The position numbers and the translations under genes were made by a program. A stretch of DNA of 41,540 nucleotides, from contig SIBQ01000021.1 in the NCBI GenBank assembly GCA_009695095.1, forward strand, positions 1-41,540. Direction: 5' to 3'. The DNA comes from Lacunisphaera sp. (GTDB lineage: Bacteria > Verrucomicrobiota > Verrucomicrobiia > Opitutales > Opitutaceae). A model generated the notes under the pieces. The model did no database searches. It saw only the letters and a program-made list of their open reading frames with translations, and was not told where the DNA came from. Shown piece by piece: positions 7,341-15,936 of the stretch (its first letter is position 1; each line of letters begins with the position of its first letter).

Positions 7341-8525
7341 ATGCCCTACACCGAAGACCGCTCCGTTTGGTTTGAGGGCCAGGGGCTTTGGTCGCATGTG
7401 CCGGCGGCTGACTGGCAGGACTGGGTCTGGCAACTCAAGAATCGCCTCACCATGGTCGAGCAGCTCGAGCGCTACATGACGCTCACGCCGGGGGAGAAGG
7501 CCGGCTGCCTCTTCGCCAACCAGAAGCTGGCGCTGGCTATCACGCCATATTTTTTCAATCTCATCGACCGCAACGATCCGGACTGCCCGATCCGCAAGCA
7601 GGTCATCCCGCACCGTGACGAAATGATCATCTCGTCCGGTGAGATGCTCGACTCGCTCGGCGAGGACGAGCATTCGCCCGTGCCCGGCCTCGTTCATCGT
7701 TACCCGGACCGCGTGCTGTTCCTGGTGACCGACCGCTGCGCGGCCTACTGCCGCTATTGCACGCGCAGCCGGCTCGTCAGCAACGCGCAGGACTATAACT
7801 TCCATTCCGAATACGAACAGGCGCTCCGCTACATCGAGGCGCATCCGGAGATCCGCGATGTGCTCCTCTCGGGCGGCGACCCGCTGTTGCTCTCCGACAA
7901 GAAGCTCGACCACTTGGTCGGCCGTCTGCGCGCCATCAAGCACGTCGAGTTCATCCGTCTCGGCTCGCGCATCCCGGTATTCCTGCCGCAGCGCATCACG
8001 CCGGAACTGTGCGAGATATTCAAAAAGCACGGCCCGATCTGGTTGAGCATTCACCTCAATCACCCCAAGGAGGCCACGCAGGAGTTGAAGGAAGCCTGCG
8101 AGCGCCTGTCATTCGCCGGCGTGCCGCTCGGCAACCAGAGCGTGCTGCTCAAGGGCGTGAATGACGATCCGGATGTGATGAAGGCGCTCGTGCACCGTCT
8201 GCTGCGGATGCGCGTGCGGCCCTACTACATCTACCAGATGGACCTCATCACCGGCAGCGCGCACTTCAAGGTCGATGTCCGCAAGGGCATCGAGATCATC
8301 CGGACACTCCGCGGTCACACCACCGGCTACGCCGTGCCGCAGTACGTCATCGATGCCCCCGGTGGCGGCGGCAAGGTGCCGGTGAATCCCGACTACGTCG
8401 AAAAAATAACCGACGACGAGGTCGTGTTCCACAACTTCGAGGGCAAAATCTTCCGCTATCCGCTCAAGAGCTCCCCGTTGCCCGTGCCGGCTGGCACAGT
8501 GATGCCGGCCGAAATACATATGTAA
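7341..8525 (+). CDS. kamA: Lysine 2,3-aminomutase (radical SAM, PLP)
   Basis: This 394-residue protein has the radical-SAM motif CAAYCRYC (Cys133, Cys137, Cys140) and the PLP lysine Lys345 in DAPGGGGKVP. Asp301 and Asp338 fall at a constant +8 offset from the Clostridium subterminale residues Asp293, Asp330 and Lys337 that I recall as substrate and PLP contacts. That supports true lysine 2,3-aminomutase activity, forming beta-lysine, rather than an EpmB-only role. Beta-lysine serves in lysine fermentation or, with the acetyltransferase AblB, as an osmolyte precursor; neither partner is adjacent. The gene is divergent from carA, with about 150 nt between starts. Confidence 0.92.
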   Translation: MPYTEDRSVWFEGQGLWSHVPAADWQDWVWQLKNRLTMVEQLERYMTLTPGEKAGCLFANQKLALAITPYFFNLIDRNDPDCPIRKQVIPHRDEMIISSGEMLDSLGEDEHSPVPGLVHRYPDRVLFLVTDRCAAYCRYCTRSRLVSNAQDYNFHSEYEQALRYIEAHPEIRDVLLSGGDPLLLSDKKLDHLVGRLRAIKHVEFIRLGSRIPVFLPQRITPELCEIFKKHGPIWLSIHLNHPKEATQELKEACERLSFAGVPLGNQSVLLKGVNDDPDVMKALVHRLLRMRVRPYYIYQMDLITGSAHFKVDVRKGIEIIRTLRGHTTGYAVPQYVIDAPGGGGKVPVNPDYVEKITDDEVVFHNFEGKIFRYPLKSSPLPVPAGTVMPAEIHM

Positions 8526-8527
8526 GT

Positions 8528-8737
8528 AGCTGCAAAGCAGCTGTTAAAAATTACTTGGCCATACTCCGTGGCTCCCTATCGAGGGGTTTATAAGGCCAAA
8601 ATAATTTTTCAACGTTTTGCGCAGGACTGCGTCTATCTTAACGATATCAGTGTGTCGTTTCATAGACGTACATTGTTTGTAGTTCTTACGGTTAGCTTGG
8701 TGTTAGGTCATGCAGGGCGTCCCGCAAGGGGCGCCCT
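8528..8737 (+). terminator. Two hairpins downstream of kamA
   Basis: A short stem, AGCTGC (8528-8533) with GCAGCT (8537-8542), lies just after the kamA stop. A longer 10-bp stem at 8714-8723 and 8728-8737 has a GCAA loop and one G-T pair, and is followed by TCATGTTTTCC. The second, between convergent kamA and the TonB receptor gene, is the better terminator candidate. I see no gene between 8526 and 8788. Confidence 0.5.
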
Positions 8738-8788
8738 TCATGTTTTCCGGGCCGGAGGGGAAGGAGGAGTGTCCCCGGCCTGCGGAAA

Positions 8789-11248
8789 TCAGAAGCTCCA
8801 CACCGCCGTGAGTTTCATTTCCACCGGCGGGCCCTTTGTCACCAGGTTGTTGTGCGAGAAGTTGGGGTCGGCCCCAAGGAAATAGTCCTCGTTAAAAATA
8901 TTCTCCGCGCTCAGCCGCAGCGCCAGCGAGCCGCGTTTCCAATGCACGCTGCTGCGCCAGACGAGTGATCCGGGCAGCACCAGTGTGCGCTCGAAGTTGT
9001 GGTAGAAACGGTGGCTCCAGACTGCGCCGACCGAACACCCCCACGCGGGTGTAATCTGCCAGGCCAAGTCGAGCTTCGCCTGGGTCTCTGGGGTGCCCGG
9101 GTAGATCAGGTTCGGATTGAGGGTGGGAGTGGGGGTAACTCCGGCGTCAAACGCTCCCGATTCCAACGCGATGCGTTCCGCCGTGCCGTAACGGGCGCGG
9201 AAACCGAGAAGATCGAGCCGGAAAACGCGCTGCGACCCGACGGAGGCGATCACGCTCACGCGGGTGGAAGGAGCCCAGGTGATTTCAAACTCTGCGCCGC
9301 GGCCGCGCAGACGCTCGGCGCGGTTTTCGCGGTCGTTGAAACGGGCGTTTCCCCACTGGTAACCGGCCAGGCCGGCGAACAGCCGGCCGTCGAGCAGTGA
9401 GAATTTGGCGCCGGCCTCGCGGAAGTCCGCGACGGCGAAGTTGCTTTTGCTGTTCACGGTGCCCCCTTGGGCGGGCTGGAGGCTGGATCCGCGCTGATAG
9501 GTGGCGTAGAGATTCGCTCCCGCCGCCACACGCCAGATCAGACTGAACGCACCCGAGGCGTGGTCTTTGCCGCCGCGGCGCTGTGCGTCAAGCCGCTGGG
9601 CTGGCATGGCTAGGTCAACTTCGCGCGGCAGGTCGGCGGAGTAACGCGCAGCTTCGGCGCGCGCGGAAACCACGGTGCTGAGCCGCTCCGCCCACCGCGT
9701 GCGGGCGAAGCCGAAGACGGCGGTCTGCCAGAGATCGGACTCGGTGCTCGCGCCCAGACGGTCGGACCACAGGTTCAGACCGTCGGGCCCGGTGTCGGAT
9801 CCGGCGGGCACTACGCTATTGGTCGAGATGTCGGGCCGCGCCAGGTCGCGGCGGTTGAAGGGCTCGGAAGCGAAGTCCTGCACCGTCCACCCGTAGTTGT
9901 AGCGGACGGAGGCGCCGTAGGTGAGTGTGGTTTCGGCCGGGCGCAGGCCAGTCTGTTCGACGAAGAGTTTGTTTTCGAGCACGGCCTGCTTCGTGGCGAT
10001 CGCGTAGCCGTAGCTCGAATGCTTGTCGGTCTCGACCAGTTCGAGCAGCGATTTCCACGTCACCGTGCGGTCGGGGCGGCGGGTCGACACGAGGTCGAGG
10101 AACCAGAGGAAGTCGCGCGCGTCGGCGTGGTCGGCGGGATCGGAGAGCACGGTGCCACCACCGAGCTTGTTTGTGAGCGTCTGTCCGCCGGCGGCGAAAT
10201 AGGCGCTCGTGTAACGGTAGCCGCCGTCGCTGGCCCGGCGGTCCTCCATGAGTGCGAGCAGGGCGGGGGCGATCCGGGTCTCGGCAATGGTGGCAGGCAG
10301 AATGAGCGCGCGAAAATTCACCGGCAGGGCGGGGAAGGCGCCAGGAAACACGGTCAGGCTGCGATTGGCCGCGCCGCCCCAGCTTGGACTGGTGATGTGT
10401 TGCGGCTCGCCAATGATGTATTCGCCGTGATCGATCAGGTCCTGCGTCACGCGGTTCCAGCCGGGGTTTTCGTTGCTGTGGAAATCATAATACTCCGCGC
10501 CGGTGAAGAGACTGACGCCATCGCGCGGGCGGACCTTGAGCGCGGCGTAGGCGGACATATAGTCGTTGCCGACATTCTTCCAGTAGCTGCCGGAGTCCTG
10601 CACCGTGAGCGACACCCGGTAGGCAGCCGGCCAGCGGCCGAGCAGGACCGGGCTGCCGTAGTCGAGCTGCGCCCGATGGTGATCGTGCAAGCCCAGCGCC
10701 ACCGACACCGAGCCGCGCGCGCGGTCAAAGTAGGGCGATTTTGGGATGAAATTGGTGTAGCCGCCCTCGGGCACCGGCCCGAGATGTGCAGGCGCCGGAC
10801 CCTTCACGAGGTCGAGCGCTTCGAGCGAGCCGAAGGAGACCGGCATCTCGTTGCGTTGGTAGGCGCGGGCCATGCCGTTGAAGAACGTGCTGGCCTTCAC
10901 GCCGCGCAAGTAGGGCGTGCCGGAGATGCCGAAATAGTTGGCCGCTTGCGTGCCCGCGCCGATCCGGCCGAGACTGCCCAGATTCTCGAGGTCGAAGCGG
11001 CGCATCAATTCCGGGGTCAGCACGTTGACGGAGCGCGGCAAATCGAGCACCGACTGGCCCGCGCCGAAGACCGAGTCCACCGGCCGCGAGGTTGGCAGCA
11101 CGTTGCCCTCCCGGTATTGCGCGCTTTCCGTGACGATGAACCGTTCGAGCACGGTGACGGGCGAGGACACTTGTGCGCGTCCGGCCGCGCCGGAAATAAA
11201 GACAAAGACGAATGCTGCAATTGAGCTGATCCTCATCGAAAAACGCAT
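8789..11248 (-). CDS. TonB-dependent outer-membrane receptor
   Basis: This 819-residue receptor begins with a signal peptide (MRFSMRISSIAAFVFVFISG) cleaved near GRA-Q. A short motif VTVLERFIVTES follows, then a plug domain with LDLPRSVNVLTPELM, GTPYLRGVKASTFFNG and SLEALDLVKGPAPAHLGP. The rest is a long beta-barrel ending in a terminal Phe (LTAVWSF), the BamA recognition signal. The plug resembles the siderophore-type group, but the substrate cannot be read from sequence. The frame is open to 11587; the ATG at 11248 is chosen because it starts the signal peptide, and an in-frame ATG lies at 11236. It is divergent from a riboswitch-controlled receptor, so both may respond to related nutrients, but the riboswitch is not on this strand. 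Confidence 0.9.
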   Translation of the reverse strand: MRFSMRISSIAAFVFVFISGAAGRAQVSSPVTVLERFIVTESAQYREGNVLPTSRPVDSVFGAGQSVLDLPRSVNVLTPELMRRFDLENLGSLGRIGAGTQAANYFGISGTPYLRGVKASTFFNGMARAYQRNEMPVSFGSLEALDLVKGPAPAHLGPVPEGGYTNFIPKSPYFDRARGSVSVALGLHDHHRAQLDYGSPVLLGRWPAAYRVSLTVQDSGSYWKNVGNDYMSAYAALKVRPRDGVSLFTGAEYYDFHSNENPGWNRVTQDLIDHGEYIIGEPQHITSPSWGGAANRSLTVFPGAFPALPVNFRALILPATIAETRIAPALLALMEDRRASDGGYRYTSAYFAAGGQTLTNKLGGGTVLSDPADHADARDFLWFLDLVSTRRPDRTVTWKSLLELVETDKHSSYGYAIATKQAVLENKLFVEQTGLRPAETTLTYGASVRYNYGWTVQDFASEPFNRRDLARPDISTNSVVPAGSDTGPDGLNLWSDRLGASTESDLWQTAVFGFARTRWAERLSTVVSARAEAARYSADLPREVDLAMPAQRLDAQRRGGKDHASGAFSLIWRVAAGANLYATYQRGSSLQPAQGGTVNSKSNFAVADFREAGAKFSLLDGRLFAGLAGYQWGNARFNDRENRAERLRGRGAEFEITWAPSTRVSVIASVGSQRVFRLDLLGFRARYGTAERIALESGAFDAGVTPTPTLNPNLIYPGTPETQAKLDLAWQITPAWGCSVGAVWSHRFYHNFERTLVLPGSLVWRSSVHWKRGSLALRLSAENIFNEDYFLGADPNFSHNNLVTKGPPVEMKLTAVWSF

Positions 11249-11392
11249 GTGGCCACGGCCCCCCACGGTTGTCCATGCGCAACTTTGTTTATCCGTGTGA
11301 TATGGTTCGGGCCAAGGGGGTAGTATATTTTCTGCCAGCCGATGACACAGTGCAGGGTTGACGGCGGGGCCGGCACGGCTTTGGTGGGAGTT

Positions 11393-11490
11393 GCTCGTAG
11401 GGGTGTCCTCCGCGGAGGACTGAGATTGCGGCACGCCCGGCTGTTCGACCCTCTGAACCTGAAACGGATCATACCGGCGAAGGAAACCAG
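11393..11490 (+). promoter_or_regulatory. TPP (THI-box) riboswitch
   Basis: This matches the thiamine pyrophosphate aptamer. GTAGGGGTGTC (about 11397-11407) leads into a stem GTCCTC/GAGGAC and the invariant CTGAGA (11420-11425). After a variable arm come ACCCTCTGAACCTG (11449-11462) and GGATCATACCGGCGAAGG (11466-11483), the equivalents of the ACCUGAUCUGGAUAAUACCAGCG core. It lies on the plus strand about 70 nt upstream of the TonB receptor ATG at 11559. A GC-rich segment between aptamer and ATG could be the expression platform. High thiamine pyrophosphate should lower receptor expression. Confidence 0.93.
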
Positions 11491-11558
11491 CCAGCAGCGC
11501 CCGGAGCGCCGCCTGTTTCACCCGGGAGTTCGTTTTGGGGTCCGGCATCAACCAACCC

Positions 11559-13898
11559 ATGCAGCTCCCGGCAAGAATTCTCCTCACGACCCTGACTTTG
11601 GGCGCCGCCGCGGTGGCGCGCGCCCAGGAAGGCGAGCCGCTCCAGCTTGAGCGCTACGTCGTCACCGGCGTGCCGCTGGAGCAATCGGTCAACCCGCTCA
11701 CGCGCGACATCTCCACGGTGTTCGGCGACGCCCGCAACATCCTCGACACGCCGCGCGCCGTCAGCTCCATCACGCAGGCCCTGCTCAACGAGCGTGGCAT
11801 CCACGGCGTGCGCGAGTTCGTCGTCTACAGTCCAGGCGGTTATGCCACCGCCAGCTATGGGCTGGCCACCACGCCCAACCTCCGCGGCGACACCGCCGAG
11901 ACCTACCTCAACGGCCAGCGCCGCAGCTACAATCTCTACGGTTTTCTCCCGAGCTGGAACGGCGTCGAGGCGGTCGACATCGTGCGCGGACCCGGCTCCG
12001 CCGTGTTCGGCGCGGGCTTCTTCAGCGGCGGTTACATCAACTACGTGACGAAACAGCCGAAGTTTTCCGGCGCCGAGACCGTAGTCACCACGCGCCTCGG
12101 CACCTTGGTGCCGGGCCAAGGCGGCTCGTATCTGAACGCGTCGCTGCAAATCGACACCACCGCGCCCGTGTCGGGCAAACTCGCCTGGCGCCTCAGCTAC
12201 GAGGGCAAGGGCGGCGACACTTTTTATCGAAAGAACGGGGTGCAGGATGACCGGCAGGATTTGTTCATCGCCCTCATCTGGAAACCGGACGCGCGCCGCA
12301 CCTTCCAGTTCAACGCCCAGTGGGAATGGCAGAACTGGCCCGAAATCCTCGGCGTCAACCGCCCGAGCCAAGAGCTGATTGATGACGGCACCTACTACAC
12401 CGGCATCTCGGCCGACCTGCCTTCCGGCCCCGGACCGATTCAGGTCACCGGCCGGGTGACCATCCCGCGCGACACCGTGCTCTTCGCCCTCGGCGATCTC
12501 TCTAACTCCAATGCCGGCCATGCCCAGCTTATCGCAACGATTGAGCTGACGCCCGCCTTCACGCTCATCAACCGCACCTTGGCCGAGCACATCGCCCGCC
12601 GCCGGTTCAACCAGTCGGAATACTTCGAATACGTCTGGCAGGATACCGTGGAAAACCGCATCGAAGCGCACGTGCAGTCCGAGCTGTTCGGCCGGCCGCA
12701 AAAGAGCATCGGCGGCGCGACTGTGCGCTATGAGGGCCGCAAATCCTACACGAGCTACTTCAATGAATATCTCTACAACTTTGACGTCACGGACCCGTCC
12801 CGCGTGTTCAACCAGGCCGCGCAGTATCCCAGCTCCTATTTTCCGGGTCTTCCCGGGCCGGATGGCCTCCTCTTCTTCCCGGGCGCCTACGATTCGCCCG
12901 AGACGGTCATTTCCTCGCTCTGGAATCCATCTGCGTTCTGGCAGCACGATGTTGCTCTGAGCGACAAGGTCAGTCTGCTCATCGGCCTGCGCGAGGACTG
13001 GTTCATCGCCCGGGCCCGCGATCCGTATGAGGCGCAGACCGGCATCCCGTTTCACGACGCCGCAACCGTCGCCTCGTTCTCCGGCAATGTGAACCTGCTC
13101 TGGCGGCCGAACACGCAGACCTCGTTCTATGCCGCCTACCAGCGCATCCGCGCGGCCAACGGCAACGTGACCGGCGGCGGCGTCATCCTCAACACGCCCG
13201 ACGGGTTGATCAACAAAGACGATTTCCGCAACCTCAGCGAGCTGGCCGAACTCGGCGCGAAATTCAGCATGTTCGACCACAAGCTTTATGCCGGCGCCAC
13301 GCTCTTCGACCAGACCCGCTCGCGCGTCGCACTCGGCGGCCACAAGAGCAACATTGTCGTCCGTGGCCTCGAGCTCGAGGCCGTTTACCAGCCTACGCCG
13401 CGGTTCAATGCGACCTTTAACGCCACGTTCCAGGGCGGACATTACCTTGACTCGCGGCCGTTCCAGATGGGCGGGCGCGACATCTTCGCCGCCTACCTGC
13501 TCGGCACCGGCCCCGGCGGCAAGGGCACCTCGACCGGCTCATTCAACCCGTTTGGCAACCAGGTCCCCAACGGTGACTGGCCGCTGCTCGGCTTCTCAAA
13601 GACGATGCTCAACGGCAGCGTGCGCTATCGGCTGGCCAATGGCTGGGGTGCCGGCGCCAACGCGCAATGGCGGAGCCGCCAGGCCGGCAACCTCGACAAC
13701 CAGTGGCACATCCCCGCGCAATACCTGCTCAACGCCTCGCTCTTCTACGAGACCAAGCGCTGGATGGTGAGTCTCGATTTCCTCAACGTCACCCACGAGC
13801 GCAACTGGTATCACAACGGCGACGCGTTCTCCGGCAGCATCCTCATTTTCCAGGAGCAGCCATTCCGCGTCGAGGGCTATGCCAAGTTTCGATTCTAG
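11559..13898 (+). CDS. TonB-dependent receptor under TPP riboswitch control, probable thiamine importer
   Basis: This 779-residue receptor has a signal peptide (MQLPARILLTTLTLGAAAVARA), the motif LQLERYVVTGVP, and a plug with ILDTPRAVSSITQALLNERG, TTPNLRGDTAETYLNGQR and VEAVDIVRGPGSAVFGAG. A barrel ending in a terminal Phe (VEGYAKFRF) follows. The ATG at 11559 is chosen over 11535 because it opens the signal peptide. The plug resembles siderophore receptors, but the THI-box directly upstream indicates import of thiamine, a phosphorylated form or a precursor across the outer membrane. TonB receptors with THI elements are a known class. No thiamine biosynthesis or inner-membrane transporter gene is in the window. 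Confidence 0.92.
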   Translation: MQLPARILLTTLTLGAAAVARAQEGEPLQLERYVVTGVPLEQSVNPLTRDISTVFGDARNILDTPRAVSSITQALLNERGIHGVREFVVYSPGGYATASYGLATTPNLRGDTAETYLNGQRRSYNLYGFLPSWNGVEAVDIVRGPGSAVFGAGFFSGGYINYVTKQPKFSGAETVVTTRLGTLVPGQGGSYLNASLQIDTTAPVSGKLAWRLSYEGKGGDTFYRKNGVQDDRQDLFIALIWKPDARRTFQFNAQWEWQNWPEILGVNRPSQELIDDGTYYTGISADLPSGPGPIQVTGRVTIPRDTVLFALGDLSNSNAGHAQLIATIELTPAFTLINRTLAEHIARRRFNQSEYFEYVWQDTVENRIEAHVQSELFGRPQKSIGGATVRYEGRKSYTSYFNEYLYNFDVTDPSRVFNQAAQYPSSYFPGLPGPDGLLFFPGAYDSPETVISSLWNPSAFWQHDVALSDKVSLLIGLREDWFIARARDPYEAQTGIPFHDAATVASFSGNVNLLWRPNTQTSFYAAYQRIRAANGNVTGGGVILNTPDGLINKDDFRNLSELAELGAKFSMFDHKLYAGATLFDQTRSRVALGGHKSNIVVRGLELEAVYQPTPRFNATFNATFQGGHYLDSRPFQMGGRDIFAAYLLGTGPGGKGTSTGSFNPFGNQVPNGDWPLLGFSKTMLNGSVRYRLANGWGAGANAQWRSRQAGNLDNQWHIPAQYLLNASLFYETKRWMVSLDFLNVTHERNWYHNGDAFSGSILIFQEQPFRVEGYAKFRF

Positions 13899-13914
13899 GG
13901 CGCATTTTCAAATA

Positions 13915-14001
13915 GTCATTGCGAGGAGGCCCACAGGGTGAGCAGACGAAGCAATCCATCTGGATCGCCACGGCCCGCTGCTGCGGACCGTGGCGATGAC
14001 A
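13915..14001. repeat. GTCATTGCGAGG palindromic repeat, copy 1
   Basis: The element begins GTCATTGCGAGG, contains GACGAAGCAATCCA and TGGATCGCCACGG, and ends GGCGATGACA. The copy at 40169-40242 shares the same order of blocks. The ends are imperfect inverted repeats, typical of REP or MITE-like elements that recur across many bacterial genomes. It fills the gap between two convergent genes. Confidence 0.8.
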
Positions 14002-14035
14002 AGGCATTTGAAGGCACCCGCGTAGATCCCACGCC

Positions 14036-15541
14036 TCACGGCCGGTTCGCCGCGCCCTGGCGCCGCAGGAGATACATCGGCGTGATTTCGAAATTCTTCG
14101 CCGTGGTAAGATGCCCCACGTATTCCGGGCTCACGCCACAGTTCGGTTCGAGCCGCAGCAACGCGGCGAACGCCGCGGTCACATAGACCTCGCCGGTGGG
14201 CGTGCGCGGCTCGATCCGGGCGGCGCGGGTGAGGCCCCGGCCCATCACCATGGGCGCGCGCAGCACCGGATCATACACCGGAACCAACGGCGCCGTATGG
14301 CCGCCCAGCCTCAGGCCCATGTCCGCGGGCAGTCCCGCGGCCACCAGGTCAACCGAGCGCAGCCGCTCCTGCAGGTCGAGGGCGCACCACGCACAGTTCA
14401 CGGTGTCGTCCATCACCACGAACAACCCGTCGCCCCACGTGTTGCGCACAATCACATGCTCGGCGTAGCGATCCAGCACCTCCGCCACCGGCTGCATCAC
14501 CGTGGCGAGGAAAAGCTTGATGTGCTCGTCGTGCAGCCGGCTGAAGCCCTTGAAGTCACCGAAGAGCACCGAGCGGATCACCCGGTTCGTTGACGGAGCG
14601 AAGGGCGTCATCGTGTAGGCGCGGGTCGAGTTGACCCGGATGATATCGGTCGTGCCGCCGGCGCGCCGCCATTCCTGGATGTCGTGGGCGGTGCCGCCCA
14701 TTTCCATTCCCTCCTCACCGTCGAACACGGCCAGCTGCCACTTGCGGGCATCGATGCTCGCGGCACGGTTCATGGCCTGGCCCATGGCGATATGGGCGGC
14801 ATAGGCGAACAGCACATTGTCTCCGAAGTAGGCGCAGTCGCTGGCAATCGTGACCGACGCCGCGGCGGCGAAGCAGTGCCGGAACCGCTCGACCCAGTCG
14901 GGGCCGCCCGGCACCACACTGATCGCCACAAATTCCTCGATGGCGAACGGCAGTACAAGGTGCAGCTCGGCCCCGAGCTCGAGCGCAATCTCCGCGATGA
15001 TGATGTCGGCCCCGCACGCGAGTGAGCCGTGCACGAAACCGACCCGTCGCGCCCTCAGGCGCTCGCGCACCTTTCCCGCCACCCCCGCCTGCTGGGTGTG
15101 CGGGAACCGGGAGGGCGATCCGGGGGGCGCCGTCATGTGTCCGCAAAAGTGCACCACATCGGGCTGCGCCAGCACCTCGATGATCGGCTCGGGATCGACG
15201 CCGATGGCGTGGCTGAGGAAGCGGAGCTGGCGGCGGGTGGTGGCGTGGGCCCCGAGATCATCCTGGGCGCCCATGGCGGCCGTCGCCAGTGCCGCGATCA
15301 CCCCCGCCGTGTCGCCGAGCACCAGCAGTGCTTCCGCCCGCGTCACCCAGGCCCAATAGTGGCCGGCGTCAGTGGGGCCGGTGAGGGCGGACGCTTCGCG
15401 CGCGACGACCTCCAGCACATCGCGGGCGAGTTCGTGCGCGTGTTCCGTGCGACCCGCGATTCGCCACATGGTCGCGGCATTGACCCCGGCATACGAACGG
15501 CGGAGGCGCCGATAGACGTCTTCATACGCGGCGGTAGCCAC
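14036..15541 (-). CDS. SLOG-like + class III nucleotidyl cyclase protein (main part of a split gene)
   Basis: This 501-residue frame starts at a GTG. Residues 1-115 continue a helical repeat region resembling the TRAFs-binding/TPR-S domain (YAGVNAATMWRIAGRTEHA). Residues 128-290 look like a SLOG nucleotide-binding domain (VVHFCGHMTAPPGS, GSLACGADIIIAEIALELGA). Residues 322-492 are a class III cyclase: FGDFKGFS with Asp329, NTWGDGLFVV with Asp371, and GRGLTRAARIEP with the transition-state Arg. The usual Asn before that Arg is Thr here, and the usual Lys before the second Asp is not present, so activity and product are uncertain. It is in the same frame as the upstream piece (15557-15922), separated only by one TGA codon and five further codons. 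The intact gene would be a 628-codon multidomain signalling protein. Confidence 0.8.
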   Translation of the reverse strand: MATAAYEDVYRRLRRSYAGVNAATMWRIAGRTEHAHELARDVLEVVAREASALTGPTDAGHYWAWVTRAEALLVLGDTAGVIAALATAAMGAQDDLGAHATTRRQLRFLSHAIGVDPEPIIEVLAQPDVVHFCGHMTAPPGSPSRFPHTQQAGVAGKVRERLRARRVGFVHGSLACGADIIIAEIALELGAELHLVLPFAIEEFVAISVVPGGPDWVERFRHCFAAAASVTIASDCAYFGDNVLFAYAAHIAMGQAMNRAASIDARKWQLAVFDGEEGMEMGGTAHDIQEWRRAGGTTDIIRVNSTRAYTMTPFAPSTNRVIRSVLFGDFKGFSRLHDEHIKLFLATVMQPVAEVLDRYAEHVIVRNTWGDGLFVVMDDTVNCAWCALDLQERLRSVDLVAAGLPADMGLRLGGHTAPLVPVYDPVLRAPMVMGRGLTRAARIEPRTPTGEVYVTAAFAALLRLEPNCGVSPEYVGHLTTAKNFEITPMYLLRRQGAANRP

Positions 15542-15556
15542 GGCGGCCAGGGCCGG

Positions 15557-15922
15557 TCATTCGGGTGGAGCCGCCTGCAGGGCGTGTTCCTTGGCCACCC
15601 GCGCCGAGAGCGCAGCGATGTCCTCGGCAAGCGCAGGCGGCAGCAGATCGGCCGGCAGGGAAGCCGTGAGACCGACCGCCTCGGCTACCGCGCGCCGCGA
15701 ACTGCCGGAACGGGCCAGCGCGAGCACCCGCAGATACCTGATTTCCGCCCGGGCCACGGGGCCTAGGGCGGGTTGGAACTCATGCCCCTCGGCTTCCTCC
15801 GCGGCATCGTGGGCCGTGAGGTATTCACCACGGCGGACTAGGCCGCGGATGGCGCTGATCGCCTCGGGGCCGCTCGACATCGGGGTCAGGGCAAACTTCG
15901 CGGTGGGGGCGGGGGGAGGCAT
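15557..15922 (-). CDS. N-terminal TPR-like piece of the split SLOG-cyclase gene
   Basis: This 121-residue piece (MPPPAPTAKFALTP...) is an alpha-helical repeat region: SAIRGLVRRGEYLTAHDAAE, ARAEIRYLRVLALARSGSS and EDIAALSARVAKEHALQAA. This pattern opens multidomain proteins with TRAFs-binding/TPR-S modules. It stops at a TGA (15557-15559), after which the same frame continues with PALAAVATAAYEDVYRRL into the downstream piece. A CGA to TGA change would explain the break. The start at 15922 is uncertain; an ATG at 15880 is an alternative. The frame is open to 16066, but that extension overlaps another decayed gene. It may be a nonsense mutation, an assembly error, or two polypeptides produced by re-initiation at the GTG. 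Confidence 0.6.
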   Translation of the reverse strand: MPPPAPTAKFALTPMSSGPEAISAIRGLVRRGEYLTAHDAAEEAEGHEFQPALGPVARAEIRYLRVLALARSGSSRRAVAEAVGLTASLPADLLPPALAEDIAALSARVAKEHALQAAPPE

Positions 15923-15936
15923 GCGGCCGGTGTGGT

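Noticed and set aside
11469-13442. 657-codon minus-strand frame opposite the riboswitch-controlled receptor
   Set aside because: It is a shadow of the TonB receptor reading frame, with no motif of its own.
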